DNA of 64,000 bases from Aphelocoma coerulescens (Eukaryota > Chordata > Aves > Passeriformes > Corvidae). The translations under genes and the position numbers were made by a program. Of the stretch, positions 21,784 through 34,835 are shown one piece after another. The notes below the pieces were generated by a model. That model saw only the letters and a list, made by a program, of their open reading frames with translations. It was not told the DNA's origin and did not search any database. Positions within the stretch are counted from its first letter, which is position 1. Every line of letters begins with the position of its first letter. The stretch lies in NCBI RefSeq assembly GCF_041296385.1, contig NW_027183503.1, positions 310,001-374,000 on the forward strand, written 5' to 3'.

Positions 21784-23955
21784 GAACCAAGGGACCATTG
21801 TGACACTGCGGGGCCTCATGGAACCAATTGTCCATGATGACAGTGCGGATCAAAGGAGACCATGGTGACACTGCGGAACCTGATGGAACCAAGGAGCCAT
21901 TGTGACACAGTGGGGCCTCATGGAATCAAGGAGACCATTGTGACCCAGGTGTTGCATGGGAAGGCAAGGAGCCATTGTGACACTTTGGGCTTCTTCCCTT
22001 GAGCTCTGCAGCTGGCTGTCCCAGCCCAGCGCACCATGTGCCACCTGCTCTCCTCAGGGCTCTGCCTGCACACAGCCCCAGGAGAAGTTTTCCTGTTTGC
22101 AAGGAAAGAATGGAAAAGCCGGAGCAGGTTTCCTAAACAACAAACCCCACTCAGGAGCCACATGCTCAGTACAGGCTGCCTGGAACGATGTCCCCTTTCT
22201 ACAAGGGTCAGTGTGAGCAGGAATGAATGATCTCTGGGAGCAGAATTCTCGGAGTCTTTCCACTGAATTCTCTGTCCCTGTGTCTTGGGGTGACTTTATT
22301 GTGTGTATCCCCTATTGCTGCTCTATGCCCAGAAGTGAACTTTGTGCGTTTCTGTGCCTTTCAACTGAGCCTGAGAGGGGGGAGAGGAAAAAAACCGGAC
22401 AAACTTCTCAGAGCGTTTTTTCAAGGACACACATACACACTCCTCTGCATCCTGCTTGCAGCAAGAGCAGAGGAAGCAACTTGGTTTCTTTTTTGCCAGT
22501 TTTCAGCTCCTTTTCTCTGGGGGGAGATGGAGAGTTGAACTTTGTTTTCCTGGGACTTTTTGGGGGTTTTTTTCCCTTCTTCTCTTCTTGACTCTTTCAA
22601 CATCAGAGCACATTGGGAGAATTTTCTCCCGAGGTGGGGGCCCTGAATGTGGGCCCATGAGCCAGCTGCAAGGAGGAGGAGAGAGACTACACCTACGGAA
22701 GTGTTGGGGTTCCTCCCCCCTGCCATGAGGTCATGGGAGAGGGGACCCTGGGGTAGAGGCATGGCCTGGGCACGGGGGGTCTCCCTGCTTACATGTGCCC
22801 TAATCCTGTTCAGCACTGCTTATTTTGTGTTGCCCTGTGCGAGGAGGGCCCTGGTTGTGCTGTGATTGCTCAGTTCTTTGGCAGTGCCCCGCCCATGTGG
22901 CTGGAGAAGAAAGAGCTCTGAAACTTCTCTCAAGAATCGCTCCCTGTTTCTTTGCACGGGCCTCGCTGTCTATGGATGTTTCAGGAGACCCCACCGAAAC
23001 ACGGAAGGACTCTCAAATTATCCCAGCTTTCTCTGCACAGCGAGAGCTTTTAATATTTAGCATTGCTATCGTTTTCCTGTGTGTTTGTTAAAAAAATAGT
23101 TTTTATCTCTTTCACTTTCTTCCCAGGAAAGTTCTTTTTTCCAAAAACCTGGTGGGGGAGGGCTGGGTGTAACCTGCCTTCTATCAGAGGATATTTTCCT
23201 CCACATTTGTCCAAACCGGCATAGCCTGTCCTTTCCTGGGTCTCTGTTGCAGATGGAAGCTGCTGGTGCCATTGTCAGCTTGAAGCCCTCTTTTGATGCA
23301 AGCAGATGTTGCCAGGTGTGTTCAGCAGCTGTTGCTCAATGCTTATGCCAAGCTATTGTGTTCCTCATGGAACCAAGGAGCCATTGTGACACTGCAGGGG
23401 CTGATGGCATCAAGGAGGCAATTGTGACAGTACAGAACCTCCTAGAAACAAGGCTCCATTGTGACACCGTGGGGAATCATGGAATCAAGGAGCCCATTGT
23501 GACACGGCTGCATGGAACCAATGGTCCATGGTTACACTGCGGATTCAAGAAGAGCACGGTGACACCACGCAACATCATGGAACCATAGGTCCATTGTGAC
23601 ACAGCGGGGCCTCATGGAAACAAGGGGACCATTGTGGCAAAGCAGGGCCTAATGGAAGCATGGAGAGCATTGTGACACTAAGGAAACTCCTGGAACCAAG
23701 ATGACCACTGGCACATAATGGAACCTCATGGAAGCAAGCCTCCACAATGACTTTGGAGGGCCTCAGGGACCACAGGACCCATTGTGACACAGCAGGACCT
23801 GGTGGAACCAAGGAGCCTTTGTGATACTCCACATCCACATGGAAGCCAGGGTGCACTGAGACACAGCGGGGCCTTGTTGGAACCAAAGACACCTCTGCAA
23901 AAAGCAGGCTAGCTCATAGAAGCAAGGAGTCCATTGTTACAACGTCAAAGCTATG
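21784..23955. repeat. Monomer M11, class E (2172 bp), extra copy in block I
   Basis: Class E combines a D-like first 600 bases (seven A, TTTATTGTG) with CTTTTTGGGGG followed by seven T, CACGGGGGGTC-CTTACATG and GGCTGCATGG, as in C. It has no counterpart between M24 and M25 in block II and accounts for nearly all of the length difference between the blocks. Confidence 0.93.
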
Positions 23956-26131
23956 GAACCAAGGGACCATTGTGACACTGCGGGGCCTCATGGAACCAAT
24001 TGTCCATGATGACAGTGCGGATCAAAGGAGACCATGGTGACACTGCGGAACCTGATGGAACCAAGGAGCCATTGTGACACAGTGGGGCCTCATGGAATCA
24101 AGGAGACCATTGTGACCCAGGTGTTGCATGGGAAGGCAAGGAGCCATTGTGACACTTTGGGCTTCTTCCCTTGAGCTCTGCAGCTGGCTGTCCCAGCCCA
24201 GCGCACCATGTGCCACCTGCTCTCCTCAGGGCTCTGCCTGCACACAGCCCCAGGAGAAGTTTTCCTGTTTGCAAGGAAAGAATGGAAAAGCCGGAGCAGG
24301 TTTCCTAAACAACAAACCCCACTCAGGAGCCACATGCTCAGTACAGGCTGCCTGGAACGATGTCCCCTTTCTACAAGGGTCAGTGTGAGCAGGAATGAAT
24401 GATCTCTGGGAGCAGAATTCTCGGAGTCTTTCCACTGAATTCTCTGTCCCTGTGTCTTGGGGTGACTTTATTGTGTGTATCCCCTATTGCTGCTCTATGC
24501 CCAGAAGTGAACTTTGTGCGTTTCTGTGCCTTTCAACTGAGCCTGAGAGGGGGGAGAGGAAAAAAACCGGACAAACTTCTCAGAGCGTTTTTTCAAGGAC
24601 ACACATACACACTCCTCTGCATCCTGCTTGCAGCAAGAGCAGAGGAAGCAACTTGGTTTCTTTTTTGCCAGTTTTCAGCTCCTTTTCTCTGGGGGGAGAT
24701 GGAGAGTTGAACTTTGTTTTCCTGGGACTTCGGGGGTTTTTTTTCCCTTCTTCTCTTCTTGACTCTTTCAACATCAGAGCACATTGGGAGAATTTTCTCC
24801 CGAGGTGGGGGCCCTGAATGTGGGCCCATGAGCCAGCTGCAAGGAGGAGGAGAGAGACTACACCTACGGAAGTGTTGGGGTTCCTCCCCCCTGCCATGCG
24901 GTCATGGGAGAGGGGACCCTGGGGTAGAGGCATGGCCTGGGCACGGGGTCTCCCTGCTCCCTGCTCACATGTGCCCTAACCCTGTTCAGCACTGCTTATT
25001 TTGTGTTGCCCTGTGCGAGGAGGGCCCTGGTTGTGCTGTGATTGCTCAGTTCTTTGGCAGTGCCCCGCCCATGTGGCTGGAGAAGAAAGAGCTCTGAAAC
25101 TTCTCTCAAGAATCGCTCCCTGTTTCTTTGCACGGGCCTCGCTGTCTATGGATGTTTCAGGAGACCCCACCGAAACACGGAAGGACTCTCAAATTATCCC
25201 AGCTTTCTCTGCACAGCGAGAGCTTTTAATATTTAGCATTGCTATCGTTTTCCTGTGTGTTTGTTAAAAAAATAGTTTTTATCTCTTTCACTTTCTTCCC
25301 AGGAAAGTTCTTTTTTCCAAAAACCTGGTGGGGGAGGGCTGGGTGTAACCTGCCTTCTATCAGAGGATATTTTCCTCCACATTTGTCCAAACCGGCATAG
25401 CCTGTCCTTTCCTGGGTCTCTGTTGCAGATGGAAGCTGCTGGTGCCATTGTCAGCTTGAAGCCCTCTTTTGATGCAAGCAGATGTTGCCAGGTGTGTTCA
25501 GCAGCTGTTGCTCAATGCTTATGCCAAGCTATTGTGTTCCTCATGGAACCAAGGAGCCATTGTGACACTGCAGGGGCTGATGGCATCAAGGAGGCAATTG
25601 TGACAGTACAGAACCTCCTAGAAACAAGGCTCCATTGTGACACCGTGGGGAATCATGGAATCAAGGAGCCCATTGTGACACGGCTGCATGGAACCAATGG
25701 TCCATGGTTACACTGCGGATTCAAGAAGAGCACGGTGACACCACGCAACATCATGGAACCATAGGTCCATTGTGACACAGCGGGGCCTCATGGAAACAAG
25801 GGGACCATTGTGGCAAAGCAGGGCCTAATGGAAGCATGGAGAGCATTGTGACACTAAGGAAACTCCTGGAACCAAGATGACCACTGGCACATAATGGAAC
25901 CTCATGGAAGCAAGCCTCCACAATGACTTTGGAGGGCCTCAGGGACCACAGGACCCATTGTGACACAGCAGGACCTGGTGGAACCAAGGAGCCTTTGTGA
26001 TACTCCACATCCACATGGAAGCCAGGGTGCACTGAGACACAGCGGGGCCTTGTTGGAACCAAAGACACCTCTGCAAAAAGCAGGCTAGCTCATAGAAGCA
26101 AGGAGTCCATTGTTACAACGTCAAAGCTATG
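23956..26131. repeat. Monomer M12, class D (2176 bp)
   Basis: Class D 5' half, with ACACGGAAGG and CTATCGTTTTCC further on, as in E monomers. Counterpart of M25, which has the same length and variants. Confidence 0.93.
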
Positions 26132-28304
26132 GAAGCAAGGGACCATTGTGACACTGCGGGGCCTCATGGAACCAATTGTCCATGATGACAGTGCGGATCA
26201 AAGGAGACCATGGTGACACTGCGGAACCTGATGGAACCAAGGAGCCATTGTGACACAGTGGGGCCTCATGGAATCAAGGAGACCATTGTGACCCAGGTGT
26301 TGCATGGGAAGGCAAGGAGCCATTGTGACACTTTGGGCTTCTTCCCTTGAGCTCTGCAGCTGGCTGTCCCAGCCCAGCGCACCATGTGCCACCTGCTCTC
26401 CTCAGGGCTCTGCCTGCACACAGCCCCAGGAGAAGTTTTCCTGTTTGCAAGGAAAGAATGGAAAAGCCGGAGCAGGTTTCCTAAACAACAAACCCCACTC
26501 AGGAGCCACATGCTCAGTACAGGCTGCCTGGAACGATGTCCCCTTTCTACAAGGGTCAGTGTGAGCAGGAATGAATGATCTCTGGGAGCAGAATTCTCGG
26601 AGTCTTTCCACTGAATTCTCTGTCCCTGTGTCTTGGGGTGACTTTATTGTGTGTATCCCCTATTGCTGCTCTATGCCCAGAAGTGAACTTTGTGCGTTTC
26701 TGTGCCTTTCAACTGAGCCTGAGAGGGGGGAGAGGAAAAAAACCGGACAAACTTCTCAGAGCGTTTTTTCAAGGACACACATACACACTCCTCTGCATCC
26801 TGCTTGCAGCAAGAGCAGAGGAAGCAACTTGGTTTCTTTTTTGCCAGTTTTCAGCTCCTTTTCTCTGGGGGGAGATGGAGAGTTGAACTTTGTTTTCCTG
26901 GGACTTTTTGGGGGTTTTTTTCCCTTCTTCTCTTCTTGACTCTTTCAACATCAGAGCACATTGGGAGAATTTTCTCCCGAGGTGGGGGCCCTGAATGTGG
27001 GCCCATGAGCCAGCTGCAAGGAGGAGGAGAGAGACTACACCTACGGAAGTGTTGGGGTTCCTCCCCCCTGCCATGAGGTCATGGGAGAGGGGACCCTGGG
27101 GTAGAGGCATGGCCTGGGCACGGGGGGTCTCCCTGCTTACATGTGCCCTAATCCTGTTCAGCACTGCTTATTTTGTGTTGCCCTGTGCGAGGAGGGCCCT
27201 GGTTGTGCTGTGATTGCTCAGTTCTTTGGCAGTGCCCCGCCCATGTGGCTGGAGAAGAAAGAGCTCTGAAACTTCTCTCAAGAATCGCTCCCTGTTTCTT
27301 TGCACGGGCCTCGCTGTCTATGGATGTTTCAGGAGACCCCACCGAAACACGGAAGGACTCTCAAATTATCCCAGCTTTCTCTGCACAGCGAGAGCTTTTA
27401 ATATTTAGCATTGCTATCGTTTTCCTGTGTGTTTGTTAAAAAAATAGTTTTTATCTCTTTCACTTTCTTCCCAGGAAAGTTCTTTTTTCCAAAAACCTGG
27501 TGGGGGAGGGCTGGGTGTAACCTGCCTTCTATCAGAGGATATTTTCCTCCACATTTGTCCAAACCGGCACAGCCTGTCCTTTCCCTGGGTGTCTGTTGCA
27601 GATGGAAGCTGCTGGTGCCATTGTCAGCTTGAAGCCCTCTTTTGATGCAAGCAGATGTTGCCAGGTGTGTTCAGCAGCTGTTGCTCAATGCTTATGCCAA
27701 GCTATTGTGTTCCTCATGGAACCAAGGAGCCATTGTGACACTGCAGGGGCTGATGGCATCAAGGAGGCAATTGTGACAGTACAGAACCTCCTAGAAACAA
27801 GGCTCCATTGTGACACCGTGGGGAATCATGGAATCAAGGAGCCCATTGTGACACGGCTGCATGGAACCAATGGTCCATGGTTACACTGCGGATTCAAGAA
27901 GAGCACGGTGACACCACGCAACATCATGGAACCATAGGTCCATTGTGACACAGCGGGGCCTCATGGAAACAAGGGGACCATTGTGGCAAAGCAGGGCCTA
28001 ATGGAAGCATGGAGAGCATTGTGACACTAAGGAAACTCCTGGAACCAAGATGACCACTGGCACATAATGGAACCTCATGGAAGCAAGCCTCCACAATGAC
28101 TTTGGAGGGCCTCAGGGACCACAGGACCCATTGTGACACAGCAGGACCTGGTGGAACCAAGGAGCCTTTGTGATACTCCACATCCACATGGAAGCCAGGG
28201 TGCACTGAGACACAGCGGGGCCTTGTTGGAACCAAAGACACCTCTGCAAAAAGCAGGCTAGCTCATAGAAGCAAGGAGTCCATTGTTACAACGTCAAAGC
28301 TATG
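26132..28304. repeat. Monomer M13, class E with a B-type patch (2173 bp)
   Basis: Class E through most of its length, but 27565-27598 carries the B-type CGGCACAGCC and CTTTCCCTGGGTGTCTG, adding 1 bp. M26 has the same patch. The GAAGC start (26132) is B-like and differs from M26, which starts GAACC. Confidence 0.92.
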
Positions 28305-30476
28305 GAACCAAGGGACCATTGTGACACTGCGGGGCCTCATGGAACCAATTGTCCATGATGACAGTGCGGATCAAAGGAGACCATGGTGACACTGCGGAAC
28401 CTGATGGAACCAAGGAGCCATTGTGACACAGTGGGGCCTCATGGAATCAAGGAGACCATTGTGACCCAGGTGTTGCATGGGAAGGCAAGGAGCCATTGTG
28501 ACACTTTGGGCTTCTTCCCTTGAGCTCTGCAGCTGGCTGTCCCAGCCCAGCGCACCATGTGCCACCTGCTCTCCTCAGGGCTCTGCCTGCACACAGCCCC
28601 AGGAGAAGTTTTCCTGTTTGCAAGGAAAGAATGGAAAAGCCGGAGCAGGTTTCCTAAACAACAAACCCCACTCAGGAGCCACATGCTCAGTACAGGCTGC
28701 CTGGAACGATGTCCCCTTTCTACAAGGGTCAGTGTGAGCAGGAATGAATGATCTCTGGGAGCAGAATTCTCGGAGTCTTTCCACTGAATTCTCTGTCCCT
28801 GTGTCTTGGGGTGACTTTATTGTGTGTATCCCCTATTGCTGCTCTATGCCCAGAAGTGAACTTTGTGCGTTTCTGTGCCTTTCAACTGAGCCTGAGAGGG
28901 GGGAGAGGAAAAAAACCGGACAAACTTCTCAGAGCGTTTTTTCAAGGACACACATACACACTCCTCTGCATCCTGCTTGCAGCAAGAGCAGAGGAAGCAA
29001 CTTGGTTTCTTTTTTGCCAGTTTTCAGCTCCTTTTCTCTGGGGGGAGATGGAGAGTTGAACTTTGTTTTCCTGGGACTTTTTGGGGGTTTTTTTCCCTTC
29101 TTCTCTTCTTGACTCTTTCAACATCAGAGCACATTGGGAGAATTTTCTCCCGAGGTGGGGGCCCTGAATGTGGGCCCATGAGCCAGCTGCAAGGAGGAGG
29201 AGAGAGACTACACCTACGGAAGTGTTGGGGTTCCTCCCCCCTGCCATGAGGTCATGGGAGAGGGGACCCTGGGGTAGAGGCATGGCCTGGGCACGGGGGG
29301 TCTCCCTGCTTACATGTGCCCTAATCCTGTTCAGCACTGCTTATTTTGTGTTGCCCTGTGCGAGGAGGGCCCTGGTTGTGCTGTGATTGCTCAGTTCTTT
29401 GGCAGTGCCCCGCCCATGTGGCTGGAGAAGAAAGAGCTCTGAAACTTCTCTCAAGAATCGCTCCCTGTTTCTTTGCACGGGCCTCGCTGTCTATGGATGT
29501 TTCAGGAGACCCCACCGAAACACGGAAGGACTCTCAAATTATCCCAGCTTTCTCTGCACAGCGAGAGCTTTTAATATTTAGCATTGCTATCCTTTTCCTG
29601 TGTGTTTGTTAAAAAAATAGTTTTTATCTCTTTCACTTTCTTCCCAGGAAAGTTCTTTTTTCCAAAAACCTGGTGGGGGAGGGCTGGGTGTAACCTGCCT
29701 TCTATCAGAGGATATTTTCCTCCACATTTGTCCAAACCGGCATAGCCTGTCCTTTCCTGGGTCTCTGTTGCAGATGGAAGCTGCTGGTGCCATTGTCAGC
29801 TTGAAGCCCTCTTTTGATGCAAGCAGATGTTGCCAGGTGTGTTCAGCAGCTGTTGCTCAATGCTTATGCCAAGCTATTGTGTTCCTCATGGAACCAAGGA
29901 GCCATTGTGACACTGCAGGGGCTGATGGCATCAAGGAGGCAATTGTGACAGTACAGAACCTCCTAGAAACAAGGCTCCATTGTGACACCGTGGGGAATCA
30001 TGGAATCAAGGAGCCCATTGTGACACGGCTGCATGGAACCAATGGTCCATGGTTACACTGCGGATTCAAGAAGAGCACGGTGACACCACGCAACATCATG
30101 GAACCATAGGTCCATTGTGACACAGCGGGGCCTCATGGAAACAAGGGGACCATTGTGGCAAAGCAGGGCCTAATGGAAGCATGGAGAGCATTGTGACACT
30201 AAGGAAACTCCTGGAACCAAGATGACCACTGGCACATAATGGAACCTCATGGAAGCAAGCCTCCACAATGACTTTGGAGGGCCTCAGGGACCACAGGACC
30301 CATTGTGACACAGCAGGACCTGGTGGAACCAAGGAGCCTTTGTGATACTCCACATCCACATGGAAGCCAGGGTGCACTGAGACACAGCGGGGCCTTGTTG
30401 GAACCAAAGACACCTCTGCAAAAAGCAGGCTAGCTCATAGAAGCAAGGAGTCCATTGTTACAACGTCAAAGCTATG
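28305..30476. repeat. Monomer M14, class E (2172 bp)
   Basis: Class E with CTATCCTTTTCC near 29587 instead of the CTATCGTTTTCC of M11. Same length and variant as M27. Confidence 0.93.
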
Positions 30477-32652
30477 GAACCAAGGGACCATTGTGACACT
30501 GCGGGGCCTCATGGAACCAATTGTCCATGATGACAGTGCGGATCAAAGGAGACCATGGTGACACTGCGGAACCTGATGGAACCAAGGAGCCATTGTGACA
30601 CAGTGGGGCCTCATGGAATCAAGGAGACCATTGTGACCCAGGTGTTGCATGGGAAGGCAAGGAGCCATTGTGACACTTTGGGCTTCTTCCCTTGAGCTCT
30701 GCAGCTGGCTGTCCCAGCCCAGCGCACCATGTGCCACCTGCTCTCCTCAGGGCTCTGCCTGCACACAGCCCCAGGAGAAGTTTTCCTGTTTGCAAGGAAA
30801 GAATGGAAAAGCCGGAGCAGGTTTCCTAAACAACAAACCCCACTCAGGAGCCACATGCTCAGTACAGGCTGCCTGGAACGATGTCCCCTTTCTACAAGGG
30901 TCAGTGTGAGCAGGAATGAATGATCTCTGGGAGCAGAATTCTCGGAGTCTTTCCACTGAATTCTCTGTCCCTGTGTCTTGGGGTGACTTTATTGTGTGTA
31001 TCCCCTATTGCTGCTCTATGCCCAGAAGTGAACTTTGTGCGTTTCTGTGCCTTTCAACTGAGCCTGAGAGGGGGGAGAGGAAAAAAACCGGACAAACTTC
31101 TCAGAGCGTTTTTTCAAGGACACACATACACACTCCTCTGCATCCTGCTTGCAGCAAGAGCAGAGGAAGCAACTTGGTTTCTTTTTTGCCAGTTTTCAGC
31201 TCCTTTTCTCTGGGGGGAGATGGAGAGTTGAACTTTGTTTTCCTGGGACTTTTTGGGGGTTTTTTTCCCTTCTTCTCTTCTTGACTCTTTCAACATCAGA
31301 GCACATTGGGAGAATTTTCTCCCGAGGTGGGGGCCCTGAATGTGGGCCCATGAGCCAGCTGCAAGGAGGAGGAGAGAGACTACACCTACGGAAGTGTTGG
31401 GGTTCCTCCCCCCTGCCATGAGGTCATGGGAGAGGGGACCCTGGGGTAGAGGCATGGCCTGGGCACGGGGGGTCTCCCTGCTTACATGTGCCCTAATCCT
31501 GTTCAGCACTGCTTATTTTGTGTTGCCCTGTGCGAGGAGGGCCCTGGTTGTGCTGTGATTGCTCAGTTCTTTGGCAGTGCCCCGCCCATGTGGCTGGAGA
31601 AGAAAGAGCTCTGAAACTTCTCTCAAGAATCGCTCCCTGTTTCTTTGCACGGGCCTCACTGTCTATGGATGTTTCAGGAGACCCCACCGAAACACAGAAG
31701 GACTCTCAAATTATCCCAGCTTTCTCTGCACAGCGAGAGCCTTTAATATTTAGCATTGTTATCCTTTTCCTGGGTGTTTGTTAAAAAAATGGTTTTTATC
31801 TCTTTCACTTTCTTCCCAGGAAAATTCTTTTTTCCCGAAGCTGGTGGGGGAGGGCTGGGTGTAACCTGCCTTCTATCAGAGGATATTTTCCTCCACATTT
31901 GTCCAAACCGGCACAGCCTGTCCTTTCCTGGGTCTCTGTTGCAGATGGAAGCTGCTGGTGCCATTGTCAGCTTGAAGCCCTCTTTTGATGCAAGCAGATG
32001 TTGCCAGGTGTGTTCAGCAGCTGTTGCTCAATGCTTATGCCAAGCTGTTGTGTTCCTCATGGAACCAAGGAGCCATTGTGACACTGCAGGGGCTGATGGC
32101 ATCAAGGAGGCAATTGTGACAGTACAGAACCTCCTAGAAACAAGGCTCCATTGTGACACCGTGGGGAATCATGGAATCAAGGAGCCCATTGTGACACGGC
32201 CAGGCCACATGGAACCAATAGTCCATTGTTACACTGCGGATTCAAGAAGAGCACGGTGACACCACGCAACATCACGGAACCATAGGTCCATTGTGACACA
32301 GCGGGGCCTCATGGAAACAAGGGGACCATTGTGGCAAAGCAGGGCCTAATGGAAGCATGGAGGGCATTGTGACACTAAGGAAACTCCTGGAACCAAGATG
32401 ACCACTGGCACATAATGGAACCTCATGGAAGCAAGCCTCCACGATGGTTTTGGAGGGCCTCAGGGACCACAGGACCCATTGTGACACAGCAGGACCTGGT
32501 GGAACCAATGAGCCTTTGTGATACTCCAGATCCACATGGAAGCCAGGGTGCACTGAGACACAGCGGGGCCTTGTTGGAACCAAAGACACCTCTGCAAAAA
32601 GCAGGCTAGCTCATAGAAGCAAGGAGTCCTTTGTTACAACATCAAACCTATG
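30477..32652. repeat. Monomer M15, E/A recombinant (2176 bp)
   Basis: Class E up to the CTTACATG deletion (31481-31488). Class A from the ACACAGAAGG at 31691-31700 onward, including TTCCCGAAGC, GGCCAGGCCACATGG and terminal CTTTGTTACAACATC. Private A at 31658 and 32220 are shared with M28. A further T at 32509 (ACCAATGAGCC) is absent from M28. It ends block I and is followed by class B. Confidence 0.93.
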
Positions 32653-34835
32653 GAAGCAAGGGACCATTGTGACACTGCGGGGCCTCATGGAACCAATTGT
32701 CCATGATGACAGTGCGGATCAAAGGAGACCATGGTGACACTGCGGAACCTGATGGAACCAAGGAGCCATTGTGACACAGTGGGGCCTCATGGAATCAAGG
32801 AGACCATTGTGACCCAGGTGTTGCATGTGAAGGCAAGGAGCCATTGTGCCACTTTGGGCTTCTTCCCTTGAGCTCTGCAGCTGGCTGTCCCAGCCCAGCG
32901 CACCATGTGCCACCTGCTCTCCTCAGGGCTCTGCCTGCACACAGCCCCAGGAGAAGTTTTCCTGTTTGCAAGGAAAGAATGGAAAAGCCGGAGCAGGTTT
33001 CCTAAACAACAAACCCCACTCAGGAGCCACATGCTCAGTACAGGCTGCCTGGAACGATGTCCCCTTTCTACAAGGGTCAGTGTGAGCAGGAATGAATGAT
33101 CTCTGGGAGCAGAATTCTCGGAGTCTTTCCACTGAATTCTCTGTCCCTGTGTCTTGGGGTGACTTTATCATGTGTATCCCCTATTGCTGCTCTATGCCCA
33201 GAAGTGAACTTTGTGCATTTCTGTGCCTTTCAACTGAGCCTGAGAGGGGGGAGAGGAAAAAAAACCGGACAGACTTCTCAGAGCGTTTGTTCAAGGACAC
33301 ACATACACACTCCTCTGCATCCTGCTTGCAGCAAGAGCAGAGGAAGCAACTTTGTTTCTTTTTAGCCAGTTTTCAGCTCCTTTTCTCTGGGGGGAGATGG
33401 AGAGTTGAACTTTGTTTTCCTGGGACTTCGGGGGTTTTTTCCCCTTCTTCTCTTCTTGACTCTTTCAACATCAGAGCACATTGGGAGAATTTTCTCCCGA
33501 GGTGGGGGCCCTGAATGTGGGCCCATGAGCCAGCTGCAAGGAGGAGGAGAGAGACTACACCTACGGAAGTGTTGGGGTTCCTCCCCCCTGCCATGAGGTC
33601 ATGGGAGAGGGGACCCTGGGGTAGAGGCATGGCCTGGGCACGGGGGTCTCCCTGCTCCCTGCTCACATGTGCCCTAACCCTGTTCAGCACTGCTTATTTT
33701 GTGTTGCCCTGTGCGAGGAGGGCCCTGGTTGTGCTGTGATTGCTCAGTTCTTTGGCAGTGCCCCGCCCATGTGGCTGGAGAAGAAAGAGCTCTGAAACTT
33801 CTCTCAAGAATCGCTCCCTGTTTCTTTGCACGGGCCTCGCTGTCTATGGATGTTTCAGGAGACCCCACCGAAACACGGAAGGACTCTCAAATTATCCCAG
33901 CTTTCTCTGCACAGCGAGAGCTTTTAATATTTAGCATTGCTATCCTTTTCCTGTGTGTTTGTTAAAAAAATAGTTTTTATCTCTTTCACTTTCTTCCCAG
34001 GAAAGTTCTTTTTTCCAAAAACCTGGTGGGGGAGGGCTGGGTGTAACCTGCCTTCTATCAGAGGATATTTTCCTCCACATTTGTCCAAACCGGCACAGCC
34101 TGTCCTTTCCCTGGGTGTCTGTTGCAGATGGAAGCTGCTGGTGCCATTGTCAGCTTGAAGCCCTCTTTTGATGCAAGCAGATGTTGCCAGGTGTGTTCAG
34201 CAGCTGTTGCTCAATGCTTATGCCAAGCTATTGTGTTCCTCATGGAACCAAGGAGCCATTGTGACACTGCAGGGGCTGATGGCATCAAGGAGGCAATTGT
34301 GACAGTACAGAACCTCCTAGAAACAAGGCTCCATTGTGACACCGTGGAGAATCATGGAATCAAGGAGCCCATTGTGACACGGCCAGGCCACATGGAACCA
34401 ATGGTCCATGGTTACACTGCGGATTCAAGAAGAGCACGGTGACACCACGCAACATCATGGAACCATAGGTCCATTGTGACACAGCGGGGCCTCATGGAAA
34501 CAAGGGGACCATTGTGGCAAAGCAGGGCCTAATGGAAGCATGGAGAGCATTGTGACACTAAGGAAACTCCTGGAACCAAGATGACCACTGGCACATAATG
34601 GAACCTCATGGAAGCAAGCCTCCACAATGACTTTGGAGGGCCTCAGGGACCACAGGACCCATTGTGACACAGCAGGACCTGGTGGAACCAAGGAGCCTTT
34701 GTGATACTCCAGATCCACATGGAAGCCAGGGTGCACTGAGACACAGCGGGGCCTTGTTGGAACCAAAGACACCTCTGCAAAAAGCAGGCTAGCTCATAGA
34801 AGCAAGGAGTCCATTGTTACAACGTCAAAGCTATG
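32653..34835. repeat. Monomer M16, class B (2183 bp)
   Basis: Full class B set with C at 34380, as in M19 and M29. First monomer of block II. Confidence 0.95.

Larger units (their letters stand above)
2181..32652. repeat. Higher-order repeat block I (14 monomers, M2-M15)
   Basis: Monomer classes in order are B C A B C D A B C E D E E E/A. The block spans 30,472 bp. The register against the next block is fixed by private variants at identical offsets: offset 1549 T in M7 (14622) and M21 (45094), offset 269 A in M8 (15517) and M22 (45990), offsets 67, 116 and 247 in M10 (19678, 19727, 19858) and M24 (50146, 50195, 50326), and offsets 1181 and 1743 in M15 (31658, 32220) and M28 (59954, 60516). 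Relative to block II it has one additional class E monomer, M11. Confidence 0.9.
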
